A stretch of DNA of 22,155 nt, from assembly GCA_003645215.1 (NCBI GenBank), contig QNEM01000008.1, positions 1-22,155 of the forward strand, given 5' to 3'. The stretch is from Gammaproteobacteria bacterium. GTDB lineage: Bacteria; Pseudomonadota; Gammaproteobacteria; Eutrophobiales; Eutrophobiaceae. Below are positions 5,852 through 14,043 of the stretch, piece by piece (the first letter of the stretch is position 1; every line of letters starts with the position of its first letter). The notes below the pieces were generated by a model that saw nothing but the letters and a program-made list of their open reading frames with translations, was not told the DNA's origin and made no database searches. The position numbers were made by a program, and so were the translations under genes.

Positions 5852-7753
5852 TTAAGGCAGTGCGAACACCATCAAAGTACCACCAGCACGTGAGGACTTC
5901 AACAGACCTCTGTAACCACCAACAGCACCAAGTGCTGCACCATCAGGTGCTGCAGCTAAGCCTGGGATAGCAGCAACTGCGCCAGCCCAACCACCAATAC
6001 CTGAGAGTACGCCGACATACTGCTTGCCATTGTGTGCCCAGCTATTGAAACTGCCAATGATGCCTGAAGGAGTTTTAAACTTCCAAAGAAGCTTGCCACT
6101 CTTGGCATCTACAGCTTTAGCCCAACCTTCAAGGTTACCGTAGAATACTACGCCACCTGCGGTTGCAAGTACGCCTGACCAAACTGAATACTGCTCAGTG
6201 ATAGACCATACGATCTTACCTTTGCTAGCATCCCATGCAATCATGTTACCCATGTTGTCTTTTGCTGCATTGTTGTTCGGGCAATCCGGACATACTGCAC
6301 CAGCAGGATACATGGTTAAGTTTGCATTCACATAAGCCTGACCTGAAACATACTTGTTACCACCAGCAGCATAACTAACTGGTTCGTAGGTCATACATAC
6401 GTGGTTGGTAGGAACATAGAAAAGACCAGTGCTTGGTGAGTAAGCAGCAGGCTGTTGATCCTTTGAACCCAGAGCTGCAGGACAGATGTCTTTAGAAACA
6501 ACATCTTCACCGTTACCGTGTGTACTGTAAGCAGCAACACGATTAGGCAGACCTGTTTTCATGTCTATGCTTGTTGCCCAGTTCACTGCCGGATCAAATT
6601 TCTCAGCAACTAACAGAGCACCAGTTTTACGGTTCATGGTATATCCAAAGCCGTTACGGTCAAAGTGAACCAGTGCTGGTGTCATTTTGCCTTTAACTTT
6701 GAAGTCAGCCAGGATCATTTCGTTAATGCCATCATAGTCCCACTCATCATGAGGAGTCATCTGATAGACCCAACGTGCAACACCAGTGTCGATATCACGA
6801 GCCATAATAGTCATAGACCATTTATTGTCGCCAGGACGAACAACCGGATTCCAGGTACTTGGATTACCAGTACCGTAATACATCAGGTTTTCATCGAAAT
6901 CGGCAGGCCAGTAACCCCAAGTAGAGCCACCACCTTGCTTCCACTGATCACCTTTCCAGGTCTTCAAGCTGGAATCTTTACCAACTTTCTTACCCATTGA
7001 GGTTGTGTTTTTGTCGAACAGCATATCTGCATCAGGACCCATGCTGAAAGCACGCCATGCCAGACTACCGTCTTTTGCATTGTAAGCAGCCATCCAGCAA
7101 CGAACACCAAACTCAGCACCGGAACAACCAGTCATGATCTTAACCTTCATTGGATGTGGAGCACTGGTATTGGTCATGCCTGATGTAGGACCGTAAGGAC
7201 CACCCAGACTGGCAGGAATATCCCCACCATTCATTGCTGTCCAGTTGACTTTACCTGTTTTAGCATCCAAAGCCACTAATGTGGTGTCAGCTTGTTGCAG
7301 ATAAATCTGGCCCATTGAATAACCAAGACCACGGTTAACAGTATCGCAACACATAACTGGAACAGTTACGTCGAAATCCTGTTGTGGTTCAAAGTGCCAA
7401 ATGATGCCCAATGTATCCAGGTCAATCGCAAACGTGTTGTTTGGGAAAGCCGCATGGATATACAGAGTATCTCCTGACAAACCTGTTGCAGAACTAGGCA
7501 GTACCAGAGGACCACCTTCATGACCACGCAGAACACCTGTTGAAAATGTCCACGCGGCTTGTAGCTTACCGGCATTCTTATTATTGATTTGCTTCAATGC
7601 AGAATAACGGTGATTGTCGTAGTTCCCACTAATGTTCGCCCAATAGTTAGGATTCTGTGACAGCTTACGAACTTCATCATTCGCAGAAGCTACCACAGGC
7701 ACCACTAGAGCGACCGCAGCGATTACCACTGATTTAAAAGATATTTTACTCAT
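5852..7753 (-). CDS. xoxF: Lanthanide-dependent PQQ methanol dehydrogenase XoxF
   Basis: Periplasmic quinoprotein that oxidises methanol (to formaldehyde or formate) with PQQ and a rare-earth ion. 633 residues with a signal peptide cleaved near VASA|ND (24). Eight-bladed propeller features seen: GVLRGHEG, the vicinal disulfide Cys135-Cys136 (VMCCDTVNRG), and metal/PQQ ligands Glu214 (GAEFGV) and Asn297 (GTGNPSTWNP). The active site reads HDEWDYDG: catalytic Asp339 and, two residues on, Asp341, the extra ligand that marks XoxF; calcium-type MxaF has Ala there. The C-terminal block YGNLEGWAKAVD and the GGWAG turn are typical. An insertion with a CPDC pair (residues 488-491) looks unusual. A strong ribosome site (GGAGGAGG) directly precedes the ATG. 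Two hairpins follow the stop. I cannot assign the XoxF clade (1-5) by eye. Confidence 0.95.
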   Translation of the reverse strand: MSKISFKSVVIAAVALVVPVVASANDEVRKLSQNPNYWANISGNYDNHRYSALKQINNKNAGKLQAAWTFSTGVLRGHEGGPLVLPSSATGLSGDTLYIHAAFPNNTFAIDLDTLGIIWHFEPQQDFDVTVPVMCCDTVNRGLGYSMGQIYLQQADTTLVALDAKTGKVNWTAMNGGDIPASLGGPYGPTSGMTNTSAPHPMKVKIMTGCSGAEFGVRCWMAAYNAKDGSLAWRAFSMGPDADMLFDKNTTSMGKKVGKDSSLKTWKGDQWKQGGGSTWGYWPADFDENLMYYGTGNPSTWNPVVRPGDNKWSMTIMARDIDTGVARWVYQMTPHDEWDYDGINEMILADFKVKGKMTPALVHFDRNGFGYTMNRKTGALLVAEKFDPAVNWATSIDMKTGLPNRVAAYSTHGNGEDVVSKDICPAALGSKDQQPAAYSPSTGLFYVPTNHVCMTYEPVSYAAGGNKYVSGQAYVNANLTMYPAGAVCPDCPNNNAAKDNMGNMIAWDASKGKIVWSITEQYSVWSGVLATAGGVVFYGNLEGWAKAVDAKSGKLLWKFKTPSGIIGSFNSWAHNGKQYVGVLSGIGGWAGAVAAIPGLAAAPDGAALGAVGGYRGLLKSSRAGGTLMVFALP

Positions 7754-7793
7754 GACCTCCTCCTCTTATATTAGTTGATCATGTTCGATCTCG

Positions 7794-7803
7794 TGTGTAC
7801 ACA
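7794..7803. promoter_or_regulatory. 10-bp palindrome upstream of xoxF
   Basis: TGTGTACACA is a perfect palindrome about 41 bases before the xoxF start codon. It could be a regulator half-site pair or chance. Confidence 0.3.
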
Positions 7804-7933
7804 GAAACCCCCTGATATCCTGAGATCAATAGACATCAAAGAGTTGTAAAAAGAATTTTTACTTGTTGGGGTAGAACTGGTTGGAACGGAAATAGTTGAA
7901 TCAGAAATATTGTCACACGGAAAAATGACCAAG

Positions 7934-7950
7934 CTGCACAGACCGTGCAG
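7934..7950. repeat. Short inverted repeat in the putative xoxF leader
   Basis: CTGCAC (7934-7939) faces GTGCAG (7945-7950) across a 5-base loop, a 6-bp GC-rich hairpin within the predicted untranslated leader of xoxF. Confidence 0.45.
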
Positions 7951-8006
7951 ACGGTTGTATGAAGAACTTGTTGTTGCCATATGTTTTATATTGTTATCAG
8001 GCATCT

Positions 8007-8035
8007 ATATAATTGCGCGTCCATAAAAAATACAA
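8007..8035 (-). promoter_or_regulatory. Candidate sigma-70 promoter of xoxF
   Basis: On the minus strand TTGTAT (8035-8030) and TTATAT (8012-8007) are separated by 17 bases. This would start the message near base 8000 and give xoxF a leader of about 250 nt. Found by eye only. Confidence 0.35.
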
Positions 8036-8573
8036 CATTGCCAGATCATTACAATGTTTCCCGAATTGGATAATTCTCGTTTTTTTGTAACCGCTATTTA
8101 CTTCGATTAGAAGTACCAAGTTGTGCGAGTAAGTTTGTCCATAACATTTTCTTACTCAGCTACAGTGAGGTAAGCATTGTATACCACTTTCACCATTGCC
8201 ACCAACTACTTAAGGCGTCTAGTTGATGCAGTGCAGCAATACTAGCTTTCAACTTCAAAAAACTGAGTCTAGGTAATTGTTAATTAATGCGCAAGTAGTT
8301 GCTGACAAATTATCAATGGTTAATCGCCCATATATACATAGATAGATATTCAATTTCACCAACCCACTTTGGAATTCTATTCGAGATTTCATCCTTTAAT
8401 AATCTTTATTATTAATAGCTTAATCAGGTTTATTAAATAAATGTATAATATGAAATATCAAATATTTCGTAACACTTTTACTCTCTATCAATTTGCTGTA
8501 GCTCATCGTATGAACTTTCATGAATTCGACTGTCATATCGTACAAGCATAGGCACTACGTGTGATGCGTAATG

Positions 8574-8579
8574 TATAAT
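8574..8579 (+). promoter_or_regulatory. Candidate -10 box for the SoxYZ-like gene
   Basis: A consensus TATAAT lies 64 bases before the start codon at 8644, in the context AATGTATAAT. No good -35 box is visible 16-18 bases upstream. The same ten bases occur at 8440-8449, a second possible start point. Confidence 0.3.
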
Positions 8580-8643
8580 TGCAGAAATTATTAAGAAATT
8601 AATCAGCCAGCTAATTAGTTAAAAACTTTGAGGGAAGTTAATA

Positions 8644-9501
8644 ATGACATTATCATTTAGAACATTAGTTAATATAATCTCAGCAGCAGCAATATTCGCA
8701 CTGGCCATACCAACTATGGCCGATGTTAACGATCTGAGAAACAGAAGCCCGGATGACCTTAAAAGACAATCTGACAGAGTATGGGATGAAAACCTTCGCC
8801 CTGGAGCATTTCAGGACAGGGAAATTAATGAGAACCCGACCGATGCCGTTATCGAATTGAAGGCGCCATACAGATCAGAAGACCCTTCAGTGGTACCGGT
8901 TTCTATTCATTCAAAGATTCCTCAAACAGCAGATCGCTACATCAAAAAATTACACATCTATCTCGACAAAAACCCACTTCCTCTGGTTGGTGTATTTGAA
9001 TTTACCCCGGAGAGTGGTAAGGCAGATCTTGCCATGCGCATCAGGGTTGATAGTAATACTTATTTCCGTGTCGTTACTGAAATGAATAATGGTGAGTTGC
9101 TGATGAGCAAATCATTCATTCGCTCACTGGGTGGTTGTTCAGAGCCCCTTGGTGCAAGTGTTGATGAATCACTGAAGCGTATGGGTAAAATGAAAATGAA
9201 TACCGTTGGTGATGTGACCCTGGGAGAGCCTAATTTAATGCAACTCAAGATCAGTCACCCGAATATTACCGGACTTGGTGCCAGTCAGAGAACCGGTGTG
9301 AAACCACCACCTCATTTTGTGAAAGAAATAATAGTGAGTTATGAGGGCAAGATAGTGTTGAAGGCCGACCTGACATTTGCCATCAGTCAGGATCCCAGTT
9401 TTCGTTTCTTTTTCACACCAGAAAAAGAAGGGGACATGGTCGTTGTTGCTGTTGATACAAAGAACAATGAATTTAAATCTACTCATTCTGTTACCTTGTA
9501 G
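8644..9501 (+). CDS. Quinoprotein dehydrogenase-associated SoxYZ-like carrier protein
   Basis: Exported fusion of a SoxY-like and a SoxZ-like domain, of the type encoded next to PQQ alcohol dehydrogenases rather than in thiosulfate-oxidation operons. 285 residues; signal peptide to about residue 26 (AIPTMA|D). The SoxY-like half ends with SLGGCSEPLG: Cys165 in a GGC motif, the place where SoxY carries its sulfur substrate on the terminal cysteine, here followed by a linker instead of the protein end. The SoxZ-like half starts near residue 195, contains ISHPNITGLG and ends with the beta-sandwich block FRFFFTPEKEGD. Its actual role beside quinoproteins is not established; a covalent carrier function on Cys165 is inferred. 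GAGGGAAG lies just upstream as a ribosome site. No other sox gene is in the window. It is divergent from xoxF and ends at a terminator. Confidence 0.88.
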   Translation: MTLSFRTLVNIISAAAIFALAIPTMADVNDLRNRSPDDLKRQSDRVWDENLRPGAFQDREINENPTDAVIELKAPYRSEDPSVVPVSIHSKIPQTADRYIKKLHIYLDKNPLPLVGVFEFTPESGKADLAMRIRVDSNTYFRVVTEMNNGELLMSKSFIRSLGGCSEPLGASVDESLKRMGKMKMNTVGDVTLGEPNLMQLKISHPNITGLGASQRTGVKPPPHFVKEIIVSYEGKIVLKADLTFAISQDPSFRFFFTPEKEGDMVVVAVDTKNNEFKSTHSVTL

Positions 9502-9546
9502 GCAGTTACCTTATAGACATATCTGAATAAATAAACTGGCTTCATT

Positions 9547-9577
9547 AAAAAAGGGTGGCATCTGCCACCCTTTTTTT
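9547..9577. terminator. Bidirectional intrinsic terminator after the SoxYZ-like gene
   Basis: A-run then GGGTGGC (9553-9559) pairing with GCCACCC (9564-9570) and a run of seven T. Symmetric A/T runs let it stop both the plus-strand SoxYZ-like gene and the minus-strand gene at 9631-10080. Confidence 0.92.
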
Positions 9578-9604
9578 ATTTAAATACTTCCACTATTGTG
9601 ATTC

Positions 9605-9624
9605 CCTGGTTTACATTGACCAGG
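9605..9624 (-). repeat. Small hairpin just after the stop of the exported Cys protein
   Basis: CCTGGT (9605-9610) faces ACCAGG (9619-9624) across eight bases, six bases past the stop of the minus-strand gene. No U-run follows; the true terminator is probably the one at 9547-9577. Confidence 0.45.
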
Positions 9625-9630
9625 TTTAAA

Positions 9631-10080
9631 TTATCTACGATGTCCGTAATCTTCCTTACTTTCCGAACCTTCCTTAATTTCATTTATCTCATCGTACCTT
9701 TTATCCCTGGTCAGATCCGTCGGTGCCACAATGTGTACAACCTTTATGCATTGCCCTTTGGCTGTGTCTTCAGCGCCCTTCAGTTCTTTTGAAAAATTTA
9801 TGCCTGCCTTGTTATCCCTGAAGACGCCACCTTTTTCACCTGTCATTCTTTTATTACGGTTATAGGTCACTGCATAACCATATACTTCAAACGACATTTC
9901 TGATGCGATTGAATCGATACGGCACGAACATGTTTGTAATTCGTCCATGGTGTTTTCGCCTATCTCCTGAATACAGTTCAGTACATATTCAACCCGATCA
10001 CGTGTCGGGAAGTCATTCGCAGTAACCATTGATGAAAATCCCAGCAATAGTACACAGGGCACAACTTTAATCATTTGCAT
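9631..10080 (-). CDS. Small exported protein with a CSC motif, unknown function
   Basis: 149-residue protein with a signal peptide (VVPCVLLLGFSSMVTA, cleavage near residue 21). The mature part has four cysteines: Cys36 (VLNCIQE), Cys51 and Cys53 (QTCSCRID) and Cys111 (KGQCIKV), which could make two disulfides or a metal site; CSC is not a heme c motif. The middle block GEKGGVFRDN looks like a conserved core. I associate this type of protein with methylotroph quinoprotein neighbourhoods from memory, but I cannot name a family. The start at 10080 is chosen because GGAGG lies eight bases before it; a TTG at 10095 would place that GGAGG inside the coding region. Position beside the SoxYZ-like gene and xoxF suggests a periplasmic accessory role (inference). 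Confidence 0.82.
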   Translation of the reverse strand: MQMIKVVPCVLLLGFSSMVTANDFPTRDRVEYVLNCIQEIGENTMDELQTCSCRIDSIASEMSFEVYGYAVTYNRNKRMTGEKGGVFRDNKAGINFSKELKGAEDTAKGQCIKVVHIVAPTDLTRDKRYDEINEIKEGSESKEDYGHRR

Positions 10081-10210
10081 TTCACATGCCTCCAAATTCT
10101 AAATCTAAAAAATAATTCCCAAAGGTGCTTTCGGGCAAGCTTTATAAATTTCTACCAATACTGGTTCAACCAATAGTGGTAATTATAACGCCTTAGACAG
10201 CCTATGCAGC

Positions 10211-11488
10211 TTAAGTTACATGAGTCTTGAAAAATTCTCTGATTAATTCCATGATTTTTTCAACATTCCCCCTTTTTTTCAAGACAATATTCCTGCCTCG
10301 TTCACCTGTGTTATGCCTTAAATTTGCATCGGCCAGTAGACCGCTCACCTTGATTGATAGTTCATCAGCATTGGACACTTTCCAGGCAGCACCTTCATCC
10401 AGTAACAGTTGACTGATTTCCTGAAAGTTAAATACATGTGGTCCCATAATTACTGGCAAGGCCAGGCAGGCAGGTTCCAGCATATTGTGGCCACCTATTT
10501 CAGTCAGGCTGCCCCCAACAAATGCAACATCTGCAGCCGCATAATACATTGGTAATTCGCCTAGTGTATCGAGAATGAAAACTTTTACATTTTCGTCACA
10601 TTCCCTGTTATCGCTTTTAGACAAGACTTTAAAATTTCTTTTAATGCATAATTCTCTGACAGCTGCTGCTCGCCCAGGATGCCGTGGCACAATCACAAGC
10701 AGGCACTGTGATTGCCGTTGTAGAACTTTATCAAGAGCATCCAGTATTATTTTCTCTTCGCCTTCATGCGTACTTGCCGCTATCCACACAGGTCGATTCA
10801 CTGAAAAATATCGTCTTAGCGCCTGGGCCTGTTCGGTAACACTATGGGGCAAATGAATATCAAATTTCAGATTTCCAGTCACACTCACCTTATCCTTGTC
10901 TGCCCCGAGCGCTATCATTCTTTCTGCATCTTTTTCACCCTGGGCGACAACTAATGAAACTTTTTCAAGCATCGGACGAATTAATGATGAGAAACGACGA
11001 TAACCTTTAGCAGATTTTTCAGACATGCGTGCATTAACGACGATGACAGGGATATTGTTTTTATGGCAATAATGAAACAAGTTTGGCCACAACTCCGTTT
11101 CCATGACGATCAGTATTGATGGTTCAATGACAGAGATAAAATGCTTGATTGCAACAGGTAGATCATAAGGGACATAGAGCTGTCTTACTGACTCGCCAAA
11201 ATATTGTTTCACACTATCAGCACCCGTAGGCGTCATGGTTGTGATTAATATTTTGTAATCCGGGTATTCTTCCATTAGACCATTTACCAGCGGCCTTGAT
11301 GCCTGGACTTCACCAACAGATACAGCATGTAGCCAGATAATCCTGTCTTGTGATGTGATTTTATCAGGGAAACCAAAGCGTTCTTTCCAGCGACGCCTGT
11401 AATCAGGATTACGAAACCCAAGCCAGAATAATCTTAGTACGACAAAAGGGATCAATAAATAAATGATAAAAGAATAGATTCTTCTCAA
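10211..11488 (-). CDS. waaA: Kdo transferase WaaA (KdtA)
   Basis: Adds 3-deoxy-D-manno-octulosonic acid from CMP-Kdo to lipid IVA at the cytoplasmic face of the inner membrane, the first step of LPS core assembly. 425 residues, normal length. N-terminal membrane anchor (IYSFIIYLLIPFVVLRLFW), then RRRWKERFG and the family motif LHAVSVGEVQASRPL with Glu60 in the position of the catalytic acid; a GT-B C-terminal half with FVGGSLTEIGGHNMLEPA and MGPHVFNFQEI. The only reasonable start is a TTG at 11488; no ATG lies in the N-terminal region and the alignment with known KdtA begins here. It is 38 bases after hldD and last in the hldE-hldD-waaA set. Confidence 0.95.
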   Translation of the reverse strand: MRRIYSFIIYLLIPFVVLRLFWLGFRNPDYRRRWKERFGFPDKITSQDRIIWLHAVSVGEVQASRPLVNGLMEEYPDYKILITTMTPTGADSVKQYFGESVRQLYVPYDLPVAIKHFISVIEPSILIVMETELWPNLFHYCHKNNIPVIVVNARMSEKSAKGYRRFSSLIRPMLEKVSLVVAQGEKDAERMIALGADKDKVSVTGNLKFDIHLPHSVTEQAQALRRYFSVNRPVWIAASTHEGEEKIILDALDKVLQRQSQCLLVIVPRHPGRAAAVRELCIKRNFKVLSKSDNRECDENVKVFILDTLGELPMYYAAADVAFVGGSLTEIGGHNMLEPACLALPVIMGPHVFNFQEISQLLLDEGAAWKVSNADELSIKVSGLLADANLRHNTGERGRNIVLKKRGNVEKIMELIREFFKTHVT

Positions 11489-11526
11489 TGGAAATGATCT
11501 CGAAATATTTGTTCTAATGATGGCTT

Positions 11527-12468
11527 TTATTGATTAAGGACATCGAGATATTGTTTCACGCCATCTTCGACAGACAGGAAATCATTTTTATAACCCATTT
11601 GCCTTAATGAACTGATGTCCGCTTCTGTGAAACTTTGATAGCTGTCTTTGAGATGTTCAGGAAATTCAATATATTCCACTTCCCCTTTTCCATGCCAGCT
11701 GACAATTGCTTTTGCGACATCATTGAATGGTCGACTTGCTCCTGTGCCTACATTGACAATGCCAGAGGCAGAATTTTCCAGCATCCAGAGATTTATTTTG
11801 ACGACGTCATCAACATGAATAAAATCCCGCCGTTGATCGCCATTTTCATATCCCCCACTACCTTCAAATAATCTGACCTTACCGCTTGCCTGAATCTGTT
11901 GATTCAAATGCCAGGCAACACTGGCCATTGATCCCTTATGCTGTTCTCGTGGTCCATACACATTAAAGTAACGTAATCCAACTACCTGGCTTTCAGGTTC
12001 AGTCACAAAACGCCTGACATACTCATCAAATAAATATTTTGAGTAGCCATAGACATTGACTGGTGCTTCGTTTTCCCTCGTTTCCCTGAAATTTTCACCC
12101 GTGCCATAAACCGCAGCACTGGAGGCATAGATGAAGGGAATTTTAAGATTCAAACAATAATGTAATAAATCTTTGGAGTAAGTGTAATTATTTCCCATCA
12201 TATAGCGACCATCCCATTCGGTGGTCGTGGAACAGGCACCCTGATGAAAAATCGCCTCAATCTTTTCAGAAAAATCCTTCTCCTGCTTAATCTTCTGTAG
12301 AAAATCATCCTTATCCAGATAATCAATCACCTGACAATCAACCAGGTTTCTGAATTTGATCCCCTCAGTCAGATCATCTACAACCAATACATCAGTCAAG
12401 CCTTTATCATTCAAGGCCTTTACCAGATTACTGCCGATGAACCCGGCGCCACCAGTGACAATAATCAT
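11527..12468 (-). CDS. hldD: ADP-L-glycero-D-manno-heptose 6-epimerase HldD
   Basis: Converts ADP-D-glycero-D-manno-heptose to the L-glycero form used for the LPS inner core; cytoplasmic, NADP-dependent short-chain dehydrogenase fold. 313 residues, family length. Rossmann motif TGGAGFIGSN at residues 5-14, the HQGACSTTTEWDG loop, Ser116 in ASSAAVYG, and the catalytic Y-x3-K at 140-144 (YGYSK). RYFNVYGPREQHKG and DGDQ-type substrate residues (NGDQRRDFIHVDD) are present. Its ATG shares one base with the hldE stop (TAATG), so the two are translationally coupled. Confidence 0.96.
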   Translation of the reverse strand: MIIVTGGAGFIGSNLVKALNDKGLTDVLVVDDLTEGIKFRNLVDCQVIDYLDKDDFLQKIKQEKDFSEKIEAIFHQGACSTTTEWDGRYMMGNNYTYSKDLLHYCLNLKIPFIYASSAAVYGTGENFRETRENEAPVNVYGYSKYLFDEYVRRFVTEPESQVVGLRYFNVYGPREQHKGSMASVAWHLNQQIQASGKVRLFEGSGGYENGDQRRDFIHVDDVVKINLWMLENSASGIVNVGTGASRPFNDVAKAIVSWHGKGEVEYIEFPEHLKDSYQSFTEADISSLRQMGYKNDFLSVEDGVKQYLDVLNQ

Positions 12469-13919
12469 TATTTGTCTTTCTCCATGTTCCTGTTATCCAT
12501 AGCCCTGGCACGTTCAATAATACGACTGGTCGAACATCCTTCAAGTAATGAAAAAATCTTCACTTCACCATTATTTTTTATGACTGCATCAGCACCAGCA
12601 ATTTCATTGACCTGGTAATCTCCACCTTTGACCAAAACCTCCGGCAGGACCTTATTAATCAAATCTTCCGGTGTGTCCTCTGAGAAAGGCACGACCCAAT
12701 CCACTGCTTCAAGCGCATCCAGCACAGCCATACGATCAGCTAGTTGATTCACCGGGCGTTCATCTCCTTTCAATCGGGAGACTGAAGCATCATCATTGAC
12801 CGCAACCAGTAAATAATCGCCTAATTGTCTGGCCTGTTGCAGATATTGCACATGTCCTGCGTGCAGGATATCGAAACAGCCATTTGTCATGACCAGGGTT
12901 TCACCCTGCTTCTTGATTTCGTTCACTATAGTCATCAAATGATCGTCATCCAATATGCCTTTGTTTTTGACATGATGTTCCATAACAGCTCGATTCAATT
13001 CTTCCACTGTCACATATGCTGTCCCCAGCTTGGCAACCACAAGACCTGCGGCCTCATTGGCCAAAGCGGTTGCGTGGACGATATCGTGACCCGAGGCAAT
13101 CGCAGCTGCCAATGTGGCAATCACCGTGTCCCCGGCGCCGGTTACATCAAATACATCCAATGCCCGTGAAGGATGATGTACTGCCTGCTCATCTCGAAGA
13201 ATCAATGTCATCCCATCTTTGCCGCGCGTCACCAGCAGTGCATCCAGCTCAAGTGTCTGGCATAAAGCCTTGCCTTTTGAAACAATTTCATCAACGTCAT
13301 TACACTCACCAACAACCATCTCGAATTCCTTAAGATTTGGTGTTAAAACACTCGCTCCCTGGTAGCGAGAAAAATCAGTACCTTTTGGATCAATCAGGAC
13401 AGTACATCCGCTGTCTCTTGCCTGTTTAATCAGATTATTTATGTCTCGCAAACTTCCTTTCGCATAATCGGATAAAACGACAACCTCTGTATCCTGTAAT
13501 TGCTGAACAAATAATGCATTAATTTTTTCCACATCAACCTGGATTACAGCTGCTTCATAATCCAGTCGAATCAATTGTTGATGCTGACTCAATACCCTTA
13601 GTTTTGTCACGGTAGGAAAACCATCCTGGCGAATAAACTGACATTCAACATTTTCATCAGACAGGTATTTTTCAAGCAGATCTGCCGAGTCGTCTTTCCC
13701 GGTAATACCAACCAGGCAGCATTGCACGCCTAATTTTGAAATATTCAGCGCAACATTCCCTGCTCCACCTGGCCGTTCTTCAGTTTCCTTCACGTGCACC
13801 ACAGGCACCGGTGCTTCTGGAGATATACGTGTGGTGTCCCCATGCAAATATCTGTCCAGAATGACATCCCCGGCAATCAGTACCCTGACCTTGTTATCTG
13901 GTGTAAATATCTGTTTCAT
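12468..13919 (-). CDS. hldE: Bifunctional heptose-7-phosphate kinase / heptose-1-phosphate adenylyltransferase HldE
   Basis: Makes the activated heptose ADP-D-glycero-D-manno-heptose: the N-terminal ribokinase-like domain phosphorylates heptose 7-phosphate at C1, and the C-terminal nucleotidyltransferase domain adds AMP. 483 residues, full-length two-domain form. Seen: substrate motif RPGGAGNVALN (49-59), pfkB signature DVTGAGDT with catalytic Asp264, and the nucleotidyltransferase motif NGCFDILHAGHVQYL with H-A-G-H at 353-356. First gene of the minus-strand LPS set; the 124-base gap to the divergent exported protein should hold its promoter. The ribosome site before ATG 13919 is weak. Confidence 0.96.
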   Translation of the reverse strand: MKQIFTPDNKVRVLIAGDVILDRYLHGDTTRISPEAPVPVVHVKETEERPGGAGNVALNISKLGVQCCLVGITGKDDSADLLEKYLSDENVECQFIRQDGFPTVTKLRVLSQHQQLIRLDYEAAVIQVDVEKINALFVQQLQDTEVVVLSDYAKGSLRDINNLIKQARDSGCTVLIDPKGTDFSRYQGASVLTPNLKEFEMVVGECNDVDEIVSKGKALCQTLELDALLVTRGKDGMTLILRDEQAVHHPSRALDVFDVTGAGDTVIATLAAAIASGHDIVHATALANEAAGLVVAKLGTAYVTVEELNRAVMEHHVKNKGILDDDHLMTIVNEIKKQGETLVMTNGCFDILHAGHVQYLQQARQLGDYLLVAVNDDASVSRLKGDERPVNQLADRMAVLDALEAVDWVVPFSEDTPEDLINKVLPEVLVKGGDYQVNEIAGADAVIKNNGEVKIFSLLEGCSTSRIIERARAMDNRNMEKDK

Positions 13920-14043
13920 CTGTTGTTGATAACCATTTAGCGTTATAAAGTCGTATTAATTTATAAATTTGGAACGAATATTACCACCGAATGCTGGTCT
14001 TAGTACTCAATACCCAAACTACTTGGAAATGCAGTTATTTACC

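Larger units (their letters stand above)
7754..8643. promoter_or_regulatory. 890-base divergent intergenic region between xoxF and the SoxYZ-like gene
   Basis: No convincing gene; a 77-codon minus-strand frame at 7771-8004 has no recognisable product. The region is AT-rich, most strongly from 8340 to 8640. It should hold the promoters of both flanking genes. Seen inside: a candidate xoxF promoter (8007-8035), a 10-bp palindrome TGTGTACACA (7794-7803), a hairpin CTGCAC/GTGCAG (7934-7950), and a repeated AATGTATAAT (8440-8449 and 8570-8579). Its length suggests a long xoxF leader or several regulator sites. Confidence 0.5.

Noticed and set aside
5852..7753. Calcium-type MxaF
   Set aside because: The active site has Asp two residues after the catalytic Asp (DYDG), the XoxF signature, where MxaF has Ala; no mxaI small subunit is nearby.
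7771..8004. 77-codon minus-strand frame directly upstream of xoxF
   Set aside because: Serine/threonine-rich with no recognisable domain, no good ribosome site, and its start lies at or before the predicted transcript start; most likely part of the non-coding leader.
9598..9792. Plus-strand frame opposite the exported Cys protein
   Set aside because: Shadow of the minus-strand gene and of its terminal hairpin; no ribosome site or family resemblance.
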